Source of the DNA: Dehalococcoidia bacterium
GTDB lineage: Bacteria; Chloroflexota; Dehalococcoidia; Dehalococcoidales; JAUVZE01
Direction: 5' to 3'
Assembly: GCA_030602665.1 (NCBI GenBank)
Contig: JAUVZE010000041.1
Span: 1 to 8,250, forward strand
Length of the DNA: 8,250 bases
The notes under the pieces are model-generated. The model had not been told where the DNA came from. It ran no database searches and saw nothing but the letters and a program-made list of their open reading frames with translations. This document shows positions 1-6,676 of this stretch, one piece after another; positions within the stretch are counted from its first letter, which is position 1, and each line of letters starts with the position of its first letter. The position numbers were made by a program, and so were the translations under genes.

Positions 1-1790
1 GTATCCTGTTTTTTGGTTTCAGCCTATTCCTTCTTGGTTATATTATCTTTATTGGCTTTGGAGGAGGGTTTGGCCTTTCCCCGATACTGGAGGGTAGCAC
101 CTTTGAGATAGTCTATTCCTCAATTCTGGACTTTGCTGCATTACTTATCACCGTAGCCGTAATCTGGGCGGCTATCAGGCGTTATATCATGAGACCTGAG
201 AGGCTGAAGGCAGGTGCTGAAGCCGGTGTTATTTTGCTGCTGGTCTTCAGCCTTATGGTGCTTCATGTTTTTATTGAAGGCTTTGGCTATGCTGCTTACA
301 ACATTTCCGCCTCTTGGCCCCCCCTTGGGTCGGCTTTGGCTAGTTTCGTGGCCGGCAGCGGTATCTCGGAAGGCACCTTGGTAGCAATCTACCGGGGTGT
401 TTGGTGGCTTCACTTCGCCACAATCCTTGGCTTTCTGGTCTATATCCCTCGCTCAAAGCATCTGCATCTTCTCGCTTCCTTTCCCAATATAGCCTTCAAG
501 AATTTAAGTCCTAAAGGTGCCCTTGAGCCCATCGATTTGGAACAGGCTGAGACCTTTGGAGTGGCAAAAATCCAGGACTTCACTTGGAAGGACTTGCTTG
601 ACCTTTATACCTGTACAATATGTGGCCGGTGCCACGACAGTTGTCCGGCTCAACTTAGTGGTCAACCCCTCGACCCCAGGGAAGTGGTTTTGAACCTCAA
701 AGAGCATTTGCTAGAGGTAGGCCCCAAATTGCTTAATGGCAAAGCGGAAGCCTCTTCTGCCAATTCCGGCACAGCCATGATTGGCGGAGTGATAACCGAG
801 GAGGTAATCTGGGAGTGCACTACCTGCCGTGCTTGCCAGGAGGTTTGCCCGGTCAGTATAGAGCAGATGACTAAAATTGTTGATATGAGGCGAAACCTGG
901 TGCTGGAGCAGGCATCTATTCCTGAGACGGGGGAAGGGGCACTGCGTAGCATTGAAGCCAGGGGACACCCCTGGCGGGGAACTACATTTTCAAGGACTGA
1001 CTGGGCGGAAGGGCTTGATATCAAGGTTTTAGCTGAAGATAGTAACATAGACATTCTATTTTGGGTTGGTTGCACCTTGGCATTAGAGGAAAGAAGCATG
1101 AAGGTAGCTCAAGCTGTTGCCCAGATAATGAAACTAGCCGGAATTAACTTTGGTATCCTGGGTACTGAGGAAAGCTGCTGTGGTGAGCCAGCCCGCCGTT
1201 TGGGTAATGAGTACCTCTTCCAGCTCCAGGCCCAGAGAAATATTGAGCTACTGAAGAGCTATAATGTGAAGAAGATAGTTACCGCCTGTCCTCATGGCTA
1301 TAATACACTAAAGAATGAATACCCCCAGTTTGGGGGAGAGTTTGAGGTAATGCACCACACCGAGTTTATGGCTAATTTGCTACAAGAAGGCAAGCTAAGA
1401 ATTATCAAAGGTGCTAGAGGCGTGGTGACCTACCATGACGCCTGTTACCTGGGGAGATATAATAATATTTTTGAACCCCCACGGCAGATACTGAATGGCA
1501 TGCCAGATATTACCTTGGTTGAGATGGGGCGCAATCGAGAGCGGGGCTTCTGCTGTGGAGGGGGCGGTGGTTGTATGTGGCTGGAAAACCGTGCTGGCCG
1601 CAGAATCAATGAAGTGCGCACCGAGCAGGCAATTGATACCAAGGCTCAGATGGTGGCTACTGCCTGTCCTTTCTGCCTGCAGATGTTTGAAGATGGTATA
1701 AAGACGAAAGGCGTCGAAGAATCACTCAGAGTCATGGATATCGCCGAGTTAGTGGCGGAATCGGCACTATATCGTCCTTATTCTATTTAG
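1..1790 (+). CDS. Membrane-bound HdrD/DsrK-like FeS oxidoreductase, probable ETF:(mena)quinone oxidoreductase; 5'-partial
   Basis: The frame is open from base 3, so the gene starts before the window and the ATG at 189 is internal; 595 residues are visible (numbered from base 3). Four hydrophobic segments lie near residues 1-23, 36-58, 75-97 and 131-149. His88, His137 and His153/His155 are possible heme b ligands, as in NarI-type cytochrome b domains. Two ferredoxin motifs follow, CTICGRCHDSCP from Cys204 and CTTCRACQEVCP from Cys272, the usual CxxCxxCxxxCP form. Two cysteine-rich CCG domains come next: Cys357, Cys392-Cys393 and Cys429, then Cys481, Cys517-Cys518 and Cys555. This architecture matches HdrD, DsrK and the EtfAB:menaquinone oxidoreductase (EMO) of syntrophic fatty-acid oxidisers. 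The neighbouring acyl-CoA genes favour an EMO role, moving electrons from ETF to quinone at the membrane. That role is inferred, because no etfAB is visible. GlcF or HdrD-type alternatives remain possible. Confidence 0.85.
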   Translation, partial: ILFFGFSLFLLGYIIFIGFGGGFGLSPILEGSTFEIVYSSILDFAALLITVAVIWAAIRRYIMRPERLKAGAEAGVILLLVFSLMVLHVFIEGFGYAAYNISASWPPLGSALASFVAGSGISEGTLVAIYRGVWWLHFATILGFLVYIPRSKHLHLLASFPNIAFKNLSPKGALEPIDLEQAETFGVAKIQDFTWKDLLDLYTCTICGRCHDSCPAQLSGQPLDPREVVLNLKEHLLEVGPKLLNGKAEASSANSGTAMIGGVITEEVIWECTTCRACQEVCPVSIEQMTKIVDMRRNLVLEQASIPETGEGALRSIEARGHPWRGTTFSRTDWAEGLDIKVLAEDSNIDILFWVGCTLALEERSMKVAQAVAQIMKLAGINFGILGTEESCCGEPARRLGNEYLFQLQAQRNIELLKSYNVKKIVTACPHGYNTLKNEYPQFGGEFEVMHHTEFMANLLQEGKLRIIKGARGVVTYHDACYLGRYNNIFEPPRQILNGMPDITLVEMGRNRERGFCCGGGGGCMWLENRAGRRINEVRTEQAIDTKAQMVATACPFCLQMFEDGIKTKGVEESLRVMDIAELVAESALYRPYSI

Positions 1791-1855
1791 GTGTTAATGA
1801 GCAAGCCGTTTAACATCTGGTTGACAGCTCAAACACAATAGCTTTATGGCAGGAT

Positions 1856-1885
1856 TGGACAGAGCTGGCAAATTTCTGGTAGTAT
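1856..1885 (+). promoter_or_regulatory. Possible sigma70-type promoter for the thiolase-DUF35 pair
   Basis: In the 133-base gap after the FeS oxidoreductase, TGGACA (1856-1861) is followed after 18 bases by TAGTAT (1880-1885). The preceding TGG makes an extended -10. A start near 1892 would leave a leader of about 30 bases before the thiolase ATG. A perfect TTGACA at 1821-1826 is an alternative -35, but no good -10 lies at the right distance. This is pattern matching by eye only. The gap is short enough that read-through from the upstream gene is also possible. Confidence 0.3.
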
Positions 1886-1923
1886 TGCTCACGGAAGCCA
1901 ATAGTCTAATTTAGGGGGGTTGC

Positions 1924-3096
1924 ATGAGAAAAGTAGCTGTAGTTGGCGTTGGGCAGACAAAGTTTAGTGGTGCCCAGGAAAAAACAGGCGTAGAGCTTTT
2001 TGCTGAATCCGCCATGGATGCCCTGAGTGAAGCCAGTTTGAAGCCGAAGGACATCCAGGCTCTATTTTTGGGTAACTGTTTGGGAGACTTCACTGAAGGG
2101 CAGGGTATGGTGCAAGCCTTTGCTGCTGATAATATTGGCGCCTTTGGTATTCCAGCTAATAAGTATGATGGTGCCTGTGCCTCAGCCAGCATGGCCATAA
2201 GGGACGCCTTTTGGTGGGTCGCTTCCGGTTTCTATGATGTAGTGTTAGCCGGGGGCACAGAAAGAGCTGCCACCATGGGCACCTCCCTGGCTACCCGAAC
2301 CTTTGCTATGTTCAGCGATAGCCGCTATGAATACCCCTGCGGGATTACCTTCCCCGGCGTCTTTGCCATGCTAGCCCATCTTTATTCAGCAAAGTACGGC
2401 ATACCCCTAGAAAAGCTTAAGGAACAAATGGCAGTAACCTCAGTCCAATCCCACCGCTATGGCATGCTTAACCCCCGAGCCCACTTCCATAAGGAAATAA
2501 CTATAGAAAAGGCGCTTGGTAGCCCGATGGTATCTCAACCACTCCAGTTATATGACTGCTGCCCATTTTCGGATGGTGCTGCCGCGGTGGTTTTAACCTC
2601 GGAAGAAAAGGCGAAAAAGCTGACTAACCAGCCAGTCTATATTATTGGCATTGGTCAAGCTTCAGCTGGACCCTTAGCCAATCAACAGGAGTACTTACCG
2701 CGGATTAGAGCCAGGGAAATATCTTCTAAGCAGGCTTATGAAATGGCGGGGCTCACCCCTCAAGATATTGATGTCTGTGAGCTTCATGATTGTTTCAGTA
2801 TCGCTAGCCTAATTGCCGCCGAAAGCCTTGGCTTCTTTGACTTTGGCCAGGCAGGTGAAGCCTGGGAGAAGGGCGAGGCAGCTATTGGTGGTAAAGTAGC
2901 CATAAATCCCTCTGGTGGTCTAAAGGCCAAGGGGCACCCCATAGGTGCTACTGGGGCAGGTCAGGTATATGAAATAGTAAGACAACTCAGGGGTGAGTGT
3001 GGCGAGAGGCAGGTTGAAGGAGCCAAAATAGGAATGACTGATACTCTGGGGGGAGATGGGGGCACACTTTGTAACCTGATTCTCCAGAGGGGTTAG
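1924..3096 (+). CDS. Thiolase family protein (SCP-x / archaeal acetyl-CoA acetyltransferase type)
   Basis: This 390-residue protein has normal full thiolase length. The ATG follows the purine-rich AGGGGGG at 1913-1919. The nucleophilic cysteine is Cys85 in DGACASAS. The HDCF motif (His288, Cys290) and the NPSGG...GHPIGATGAGQ stretch with His338 complete the active site. The C-terminal CxGGGxG of classical degradative thiolases is absent; the end reads GGDGGTLCNLILQRG. This is the arrangement of the SCP-x and archaeal branch, in which the HDCF cysteine is thought to replace the missing one. The reaction is thiolytic cleavage of 3-ketoacyl-CoA or the reverse Claisen condensation. The DUF35 gene begins 35 bases downstream and is very probably co-transcribed. 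Thiolases of this branch often form a stable complex with such DUF35 proteins. The chain length and direction used here cannot be read from the sequence. No HMG-CoA synthase is present, so a mevalonate role is not supported. Confidence 0.88.
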   Translation: MRKVAVVGVGQTKFSGAQEKTGVELFAESAMDALSEASLKPKDIQALFLGNCLGDFTEGQGMVQAFAADNIGAFGIPANKYDGACASASMAIRDAFWWVASGFYDVVLAGGTERAATMGTSLATRTFAMFSDSRYEYPCGITFPGVFAMLAHLYSAKYGIPLEKLKEQMAVTSVQSHRYGMLNPRAHFHKEITIEKALGSPMVSQPLQLYDCCPFSDGAAAVVLTSEEKAKKLTNQPVYIIGIGQASAGPLANQQEYLPRIRAREISSKQAYEMAGLTPQDIDVCELHDCFSIASLIAAESLGFFDFGQAGEAWEKGEAAIGGKVAINPSGGLKAKGHPIGATGAGQVYEIVRQLRGECGERQVEGAKIGMTDTLGGDGGTLCNLILQRG

Positions 3097-3119
3097 TAAG
3101 AGACAAGTGACTTAGTTCT

Positions 3120-3125
3120 GGGAGG
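3120..3125 (+). promoter_or_regulatory. Ribosome binding site supporting a TTG start
   Basis: GGGAGG lies 6 bases before the TTG at 3132. No in-frame ATG lies near the N-terminus, and the next methionine is residue 36, inside the zinc ribbon. The site therefore decides for TTG. Confidence 0.7.
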
Positions 3126-3131
3126 CTAAAA

Positions 3132-3542
3132 TTGGAATATAAGCTTACTTTCAAAGAGTATAATGAGGCACTTAAGAAAAATAAGCTACTGGGCCTAAAG
3201 TGTAATTCGTGCGCTGCCATTACCGTGCCACCAAAGATGGTTTGTCGGAAATGTGCTAGTCCAGATATGGATATTGTTGAACTGAGTGGCAATGGTAAAA
3301 TTGAAACCTTTACCACTGTCTATGTAGCTGCAGAAGGGCGCGAGGGTGAAGTCCCCTATATTATAGTGCTGGTTGCACTTGATGAAGGACCATGGATAAT
3401 GGGTAATTTAATTGACATCGCCCCCAGTAAAGCTACCATGGAGCTAATTGGCCGAAGGGTGAAGATGGGGCACAAAGTGTTCTGTGGAGACAAATACTCG
3501 GCGGGTGATGGAGCTAGACCGCTGTTTAGCTTTGAAACTTAA
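3132..3542 (+). CDS. Zn-ribbon OB-fold protein (DUF35 family), thiolase partner
   Basis: This is a 136-residue protein read from a TTG codon. After a short helical N-terminus (about residues 7-20), a rubredoxin-like zinc ribbon uses Cys24, Cys27, Cys38 and Cys41 (C-x2-C-x10-C-x2-C). An OB-fold of beta strands follows from about residue 52 to 125, including the family-typical segment GNGKIETFTTVY. This two-part layout and the length are those of DUF35 (YgvD/OB_aCoA type) proteins. In archaea they bridge acetoacetyl-CoA thiolase and HMG-CoA synthase and help pass CoA intermediates between them. Its position directly after a thiolase of the matching branch supports a subunit or scaffold role. 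It is not itself expected to be catalytic. The gene ends 7 bases from the oppositely oriented acyl-CoA dehydrogenase gene. Confidence 0.85.
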   Translation: MEYKLTFKEYNEALKKNKLLGLKCNSCAAITVPPKMVCRKCASPDMDIVELSGNGKIETFTTVYVAAEGREGEVPYIIVLVALDEGPWIMGNLIDIAPSKATMELIGRRVKMGHKVFCGDKYSAGDGARPLFSFET

Positions 3543-3549
3543 TGCCTGA

Positions 3550-4707
3550 CTAGGTGATGGCACTAAGGCCCAGGGCATGCTGGGCAATAATCAGCTTCTG
3601 TATCTCGTTAGTACCGGCAAATAAAGGGGCAACTCTAGCATCACGATAGTAGCGTTCTACCGGGAATTCATCACTATATCCATAGCCACCATGAATTTGG
3701 ATTGCCCTGTCGGCGGCTTGCATAGCCACCTTGGAAGCGTAGTACTTGGCGATAGCCGTCTCCCGGGAGTAGGGTAAGCCCTTGTCTCTAAGGTAGCCGA
3801 CTCGATAGACCAGGTATCTGGCCGCCTCAGTTTCGGTAATCATATCAGCAATCATCTCTTGGATTAGCTGAAATTGGCCAATTGGCCGTTTGAATTGCTG
3901 TCTCTCCTGAGCATATTTAACGCTGGCGTCAATACAGGCTTGGGCTATTCCCACGCAGCCAGCACCCATAGTGAAGCGAGCATTGTCTATTGCCGAAAGC
4001 GCCACCTTGAGCCCGTGTCCAACTTCACCCACCACATTCTCCTTAGGGACACAGCAGTAGTCAAGGCTCACCTCGGCCGTGTTGGCAGCACGGATACCCA
4101 TTTTCCCCTCAATTTCTCGGGCAGTAAAACCGGGTGTTTTGGTCTCAACGAGGAAGGTAGTCAGTTTTCCTCTCCCCTTATTCGTGTCGGTTCGGGCGAG
4201 GATGATGGCTATATCTGCCACACTGGCGTTGGTAATCCAGGTTTTGCTGCCACTCAGTACCCACTCATCCTTATCCAGTAGGGCAGTGGTTTCTACCGCA
4301 CTAGCATCACTGCCGACATTTGGTTCCACCGCACCAAAGCAACCTAAAAGTTCTCCGGTAGCCAGGCGGGGCAGGTATTTCTCCTTTTGTTCCCTAGTGC
4401 CCCAATTTAGTATGGTTAGTTCAACAAGACATACCTGTACCATAAAGATGCTAACCACATAGGCGAAGTTGACCCGGCCAATCTCCTCAACCAGGATGGC
4501 ATGGGAAACATTATCTAGTCCTGAGCCACCATATTCTGGTGGTAATAGTCCGGCCACCAGTCCTAAGGAGGCCATTTTCCTGATGATTTCGGGACGATAA
4601 TACCCACTTCGGTCATCCTCTCTGGCTACGGGGAGAAGCTCCTGCTCAGCAAAATCCCGCACCATCGTCCTGAGCATTTTTTGGTCTTCAGTTAATGTGA
4701 AGTCCAT
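3550..4707 (-). CDS. Acyl-CoA dehydrogenase family flavoprotein with an atypical active site
   Basis: This 385-residue protein has the usual ACAD length and all three domains: N-terminal helices (to about 120), a beta domain (about 121-230) and C-terminal helices. Its start is supported by AGGAGG at 4713-4718, 5 bases upstream. Visible signatures are EPNVGSD (128-134), KTWITN (155-160), the FAD-contact stretch ERQQF (268-272), QIHGGYGY (337-344) and AGTNEIQ (364-370). The family oxidises acyl-CoA to trans-2-enoyl-CoA and gives electrons to ETF. Compared by eye with SCAD and MCAD, the catalytic-base position (the E of YEGT) is Ala364. The alternative isovaleryl/long-chain position (the E of LDLER) is Ala243. 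The flavin-N5-contacting Thr/Ser before EP is Val127. Glu96, in the substrate-side helix region, might act as a relocated base. This could be a dehydrogenase for an unusual substrate or a related reductase. The fold is certain; the reaction is not. Confidence 0.88.
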   Translation of the reverse strand: MDFTLTEDQKMLRTMVRDFAEQELLPVAREDDRSGYYRPEIIRKMASLGLVAGLLPPEYGGSGLDNVSHAILVEEIGRVNFAYVVSIFMVQVCLVELTILNWGTREQKEKYLPRLATGELLGCFGAVEPNVGSDASAVETTALLDKDEWVLSGSKTWITNASVADIAIILARTDTNKGRGKLTTFLVETKTPGFTAREIEGKMGIRAANTAEVSLDYCCVPKENVVGEVGHGLKVALSAIDNARFTMGAGCVGIAQACIDASVKYAQERQQFKRPIGQFQLIQEMIADMITETEAARYLVYRVGYLRDKGLPYSRETAIAKYYASKVAMQAADRAIQIHGGYGYSDEFPVERYYRDARVAPLFAGTNEIQKLIIAQHALGLSAIT

Positions 4708-4731
4708 CCTTGCCTCCTAATCAGAATTTTA

Positions 4732-5709
4732 TCACCTTGACTTGCTTTGTTTGCCACCTTGTCCTATAACTGGCTTAAACTGATTAATAATCTTTGAGGC
4801 AGCAGAATGAGGATTGGTTTTTCTCTGGACTAAATCGTCGACTAGTTTTTCAAAATAGTCATCTTTACTAATCTGCTGGTAGATATAATCTTTCAGAGAA
4901 CTTTCAGTAGCCTCAGCTAGCTCTAGCTTCGCCCTCTGTTTACGGCGCTTATCCAGTCCTCCGCTGGAAATGAGGAATTCTCTATGCCTAAGGATTGCCG
5001 CCACTAATTCCTCAGTGCCTTTATCATAGATTGCCTCAGTTAAAACAATACTGGGCTGCCACTCATTGGGCAGATAAGTCTTCATCTCAAGCATAATCTC
5101 TAGCTGGCGTTGTAGATTGTCTGCCCCCTCCCTATCTGCCTTATTTATGACCAAGATGTCAGCTGCTTCCAGGATGCCGGCTTTCATCATTTGAATTTCG
5201 TCTCCCATTCCTGGACTCAGGATGACAATGGAGGTGTCAGCAACTCGGGTAATATCTGTTTCGGCTTGTCCGGTGCCCATCGTCTCTACCAGAATAATAT
5301 CCTTGCTCATGGCATCCATAATATGAATCATACTCATGGTAGCCTTGGATAGTCCTCCACCCCAGCCTCTGTTGGCTAGGCTTCTAATGAATACATCCTT
5401 ATCTAGGCTATGTTTTTGCATCCTTACTCTATCACCCAATATCGCCCCACCGGTAAATGGGCTGGTCGGGTCAGTAGCCAGCACCCCAACTGTCATATTC
5501 TCCCTTCTTAAGATGCCAATCAGGACATCAACCAGGGTGCTCTTGCCGACACCTGGGGGACCGGTGACACCAACTATGTAGGCCTTTCCGGTATGGGGGT
5601 AGATAGTCTCCAATTCGGCAACAGCCTCTGGGACTCCATTCTCAATTTCAGTCATAAGTCTAGCAGCGGCTAGAACGTTGCCGGCTAATATCTTATCGGC
5701 TAGTTTCAT
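4732..5709 (-). CDS. meaB: MeaB/ArgK-type G-protein chaperone of a B12-dependent acyl-CoA mutase
   Basis: This 325-residue protein is close to the usual MeaB length. After an N-terminal helical arm (residues 1-40), the Walker A motif GPPGVGKST lies at 50-58. Next come the family-specific DPTSPFTGGAILGDRVRM (80-97), the VETMGTGQAE switch region (141-150) and the base-recognition motif NKAD (189-192). A helical C-terminal dimerisation part ends in a basic tail. MeaB uses GTP to gate cobalamin loading and protect methylmalonyl-CoA mutase or relatives from inactivation, in the cytoplasm. No mutase gene is in the window, so the client must lie elsewhere. The start is chosen because the N-terminus matches the family; the ribosome site is weak (AGGTTG at 5718-5723). 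The gene sits 24 bases after the sirtuin and 24 before the dehydrogenase, suggesting one transcript and a link to propionyl-CoA or branched acyl-CoA metabolism. Confidence 0.93.
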   Translation of the reverse strand: MKLADKILAGNVLAAARLMTEIENGVPEAVAELETIYPHTGKAYIVGVTGPPGVGKSTLVDVLIGILRRENMTVGVLATDPTSPFTGGAILGDRVRMQKHSLDKDVFIRSLANRGWGGGLSKATMSMIHIMDAMSKDIILVETMGTGQAETDITRVADTSIVILSPGMGDEIQMMKAGILEAADILVINKADREGADNLQRQLEIMLEMKTYLPNEWQPSIVLTEAIYDKGTEELVAAILRHREFLISSGGLDKRRKQRAKLELAEATESSLKDYIYQQISKDDYFEKLVDDLVQRKTNPHSAASKIINQFKPVIGQGGKQSKSR

Positions 5710-5733
5710 CTTAATAACAACCTATAAATAAAC

Positions 5734-6516
5734 TCAACTATTGTTTTTTGCTACTTGCTTTACTATCCGTGACATTGTTTCACCAGCTTTTGCCCTAATC
5801 AAGACGGTAGCCTGCTGGTCCATAGGGGTGGAACTGAGATTGATGATAACTAGTTTGGCTCCCGCTCTAGCCGCATAGACAGGCATATAGGCAGCCGGTT
5901 GAATGATTAGGGTTGAGCCAATCACGATAAAAAGGTCGCAGTTATATGAGCGGTGGGTTGCCTCTTCCAGAACCTTTATTGGCAGTGCCTCACCGAAGAG
6001 AACAACGTCTGGTTTCAGTATACCATGGCAGACCTCGCAATCTGGAGCTTCTTCCCCGGCATCAAGCCTGGCTTTAATCTGCTCAAAAGGATAGCGCCGG
6101 CCACAGCTCAGGCATACCGCCCACTGCATATTGCCATGGAGTTCCAACACCTTGTCATCAGGTACCCCTGCTTTTTGATGAAGGCTATCTATATTTTGGG
6201 TAATAACGCAATCAAGCTTGCCTAATTTATCCAGCTCAGCAATAGCATAGTGGGCAGGGTTTGGCTCAGCCTTGGTGGTGAGGCCTCCTTCTCCCAGCAT
6301 CTGCCAATGCTTCCGCCTCGCTTCGGGGCGGCTAACAAACGTCTGATAGGTGAAATCATCCGGGTCATACCTGTCCCAGATGCCACCGGGGCTGCGAAAA
6401 TCAGGAATTCCTGATTCGGTGCTAATCCCGGCGCCGGTAAAGACCACCACTCGGTTAGCTTTGATAATCAGTTCAGCTACCTTATCGGTAAGAGCCTCCA
6501 AATTCTGTTCTTCCAC
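5734..6516 (-). CDS. cobB: Sir2-family NAD-dependent protein deacylase
   Basis: This 260-residue single-domain sirtuin starts at GTG. The Rossmann NAD site shows GAGISTESGIPDFR (28-41), TQNID (106-110) and the GSTLIIQPAA loop (200-209). The GST/GSS form of that loop resembles class U sirtuins such as the Thermotoga enzyme. The catalytic base is His127 in ELHGN. The structural zinc is held by Cys135, Cys138, Cys160 and Cys163. The Tyr/Arg pair of desuccinylases (SIRT5, CobB) is not evident, so removal of acetyl or other uncharged short acyl groups from lysine is more likely. It is probably first in the set with meaB and the acyl-CoA dehydrogenase, 24 bases before meaB. Sirtuins are known to reactivate acetylated acyl-CoA synthetases, so a role controlling acyl-CoA metabolism is a reasonable inference. 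The symbol cobB is used in its generic bacterial sense. Confidence 0.92.
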   Translation of the reverse strand: MEEQNLEALTDKVAELIIKANRVVVFTGAGISTESGIPDFRSPGGIWDRYDPDDFTYQTFVSRPEARRKHWQMLGEGGLTTKAEPNPAHYAIAELDKLGKLDCVITQNIDSLHQKAGVPDDKVLELHGNMQWAVCLSCGRRYPFEQIKARLDAGEEAPDCEVCHGILKPDVVLFGEALPIKVLEEATHRSYNCDLFIVIGSTLIIQPAAYMPVYAARAGAKLVIINLSSTPMDQQATVLIRAKAGETMSRIVKQVAKNNS

Positions 6517-6676
6517 CGTTTCTCCTTCTAGGGCTACTGCGGGTGATATGGGTTCCTGAGTTAGCGGATTAGGTGGTCCTTTTTGATATACATAGTAGTA
6601 TACGGCATATGGTTCTTTCCCCCGTAGCCGCTTATCGGGTTAACCTGAAGGGTGAGTGTAGCTAATTTTAGCTGAC
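6517..6676. other. 160-base gap between the glycosylase stop and the sirtuin start
   Basis: No gene is seen. Three small symmetrical sequences occur. AGCTAATTTTAGCT (6660-6673) lies just after the glycosylase stop. GGTTAACC is at 6638-6645. TATAC and GTATA face each other across 6 bases (6587-6602). On the minus strand a TATACT (6597-6602) could be a -10 for the sirtuin set, but no matching -35 was found. None is followed by a T-run, so no intrinsic terminator is called. Confidence 0.4.
6522..6527 (-). promoter_or_regulatory. Ribosome binding site supporting the GTG start of the sirtuin
   Basis: On the minus strand AAGGAG lies 5 bases before the GTG at 6516-6514. No ATG lies near, and the protein from this GTG has the normal short lead before the NAD-binding motif. 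Confidence 0.65.

Noticed and set aside
662..1099. Minus-strand frame of 145 codons opposite the FeS oxidoreductase
   Set aside because: Its codons oppose well-conserved FeS-motif coding and it has no recognisable domain; it is a shadow frame, as are the other opposite-strand frames over the real genes.
189..1790. FeS oxidoreductase read as a complete gene from the ATG at 189
   Set aside because: The same frame is open to the left edge and encodes two further hydrophobic segments of the cytochrome b domain, so 189 is an internal methionine.
3568..3585. Hairpin GCCCAG-N6-CTGGGC just past the DUF35 stop as a terminator
   Set aside because: It lies inside the dehydrogenase coding sequence, has only 6 base pairs and no T-run on either strand.
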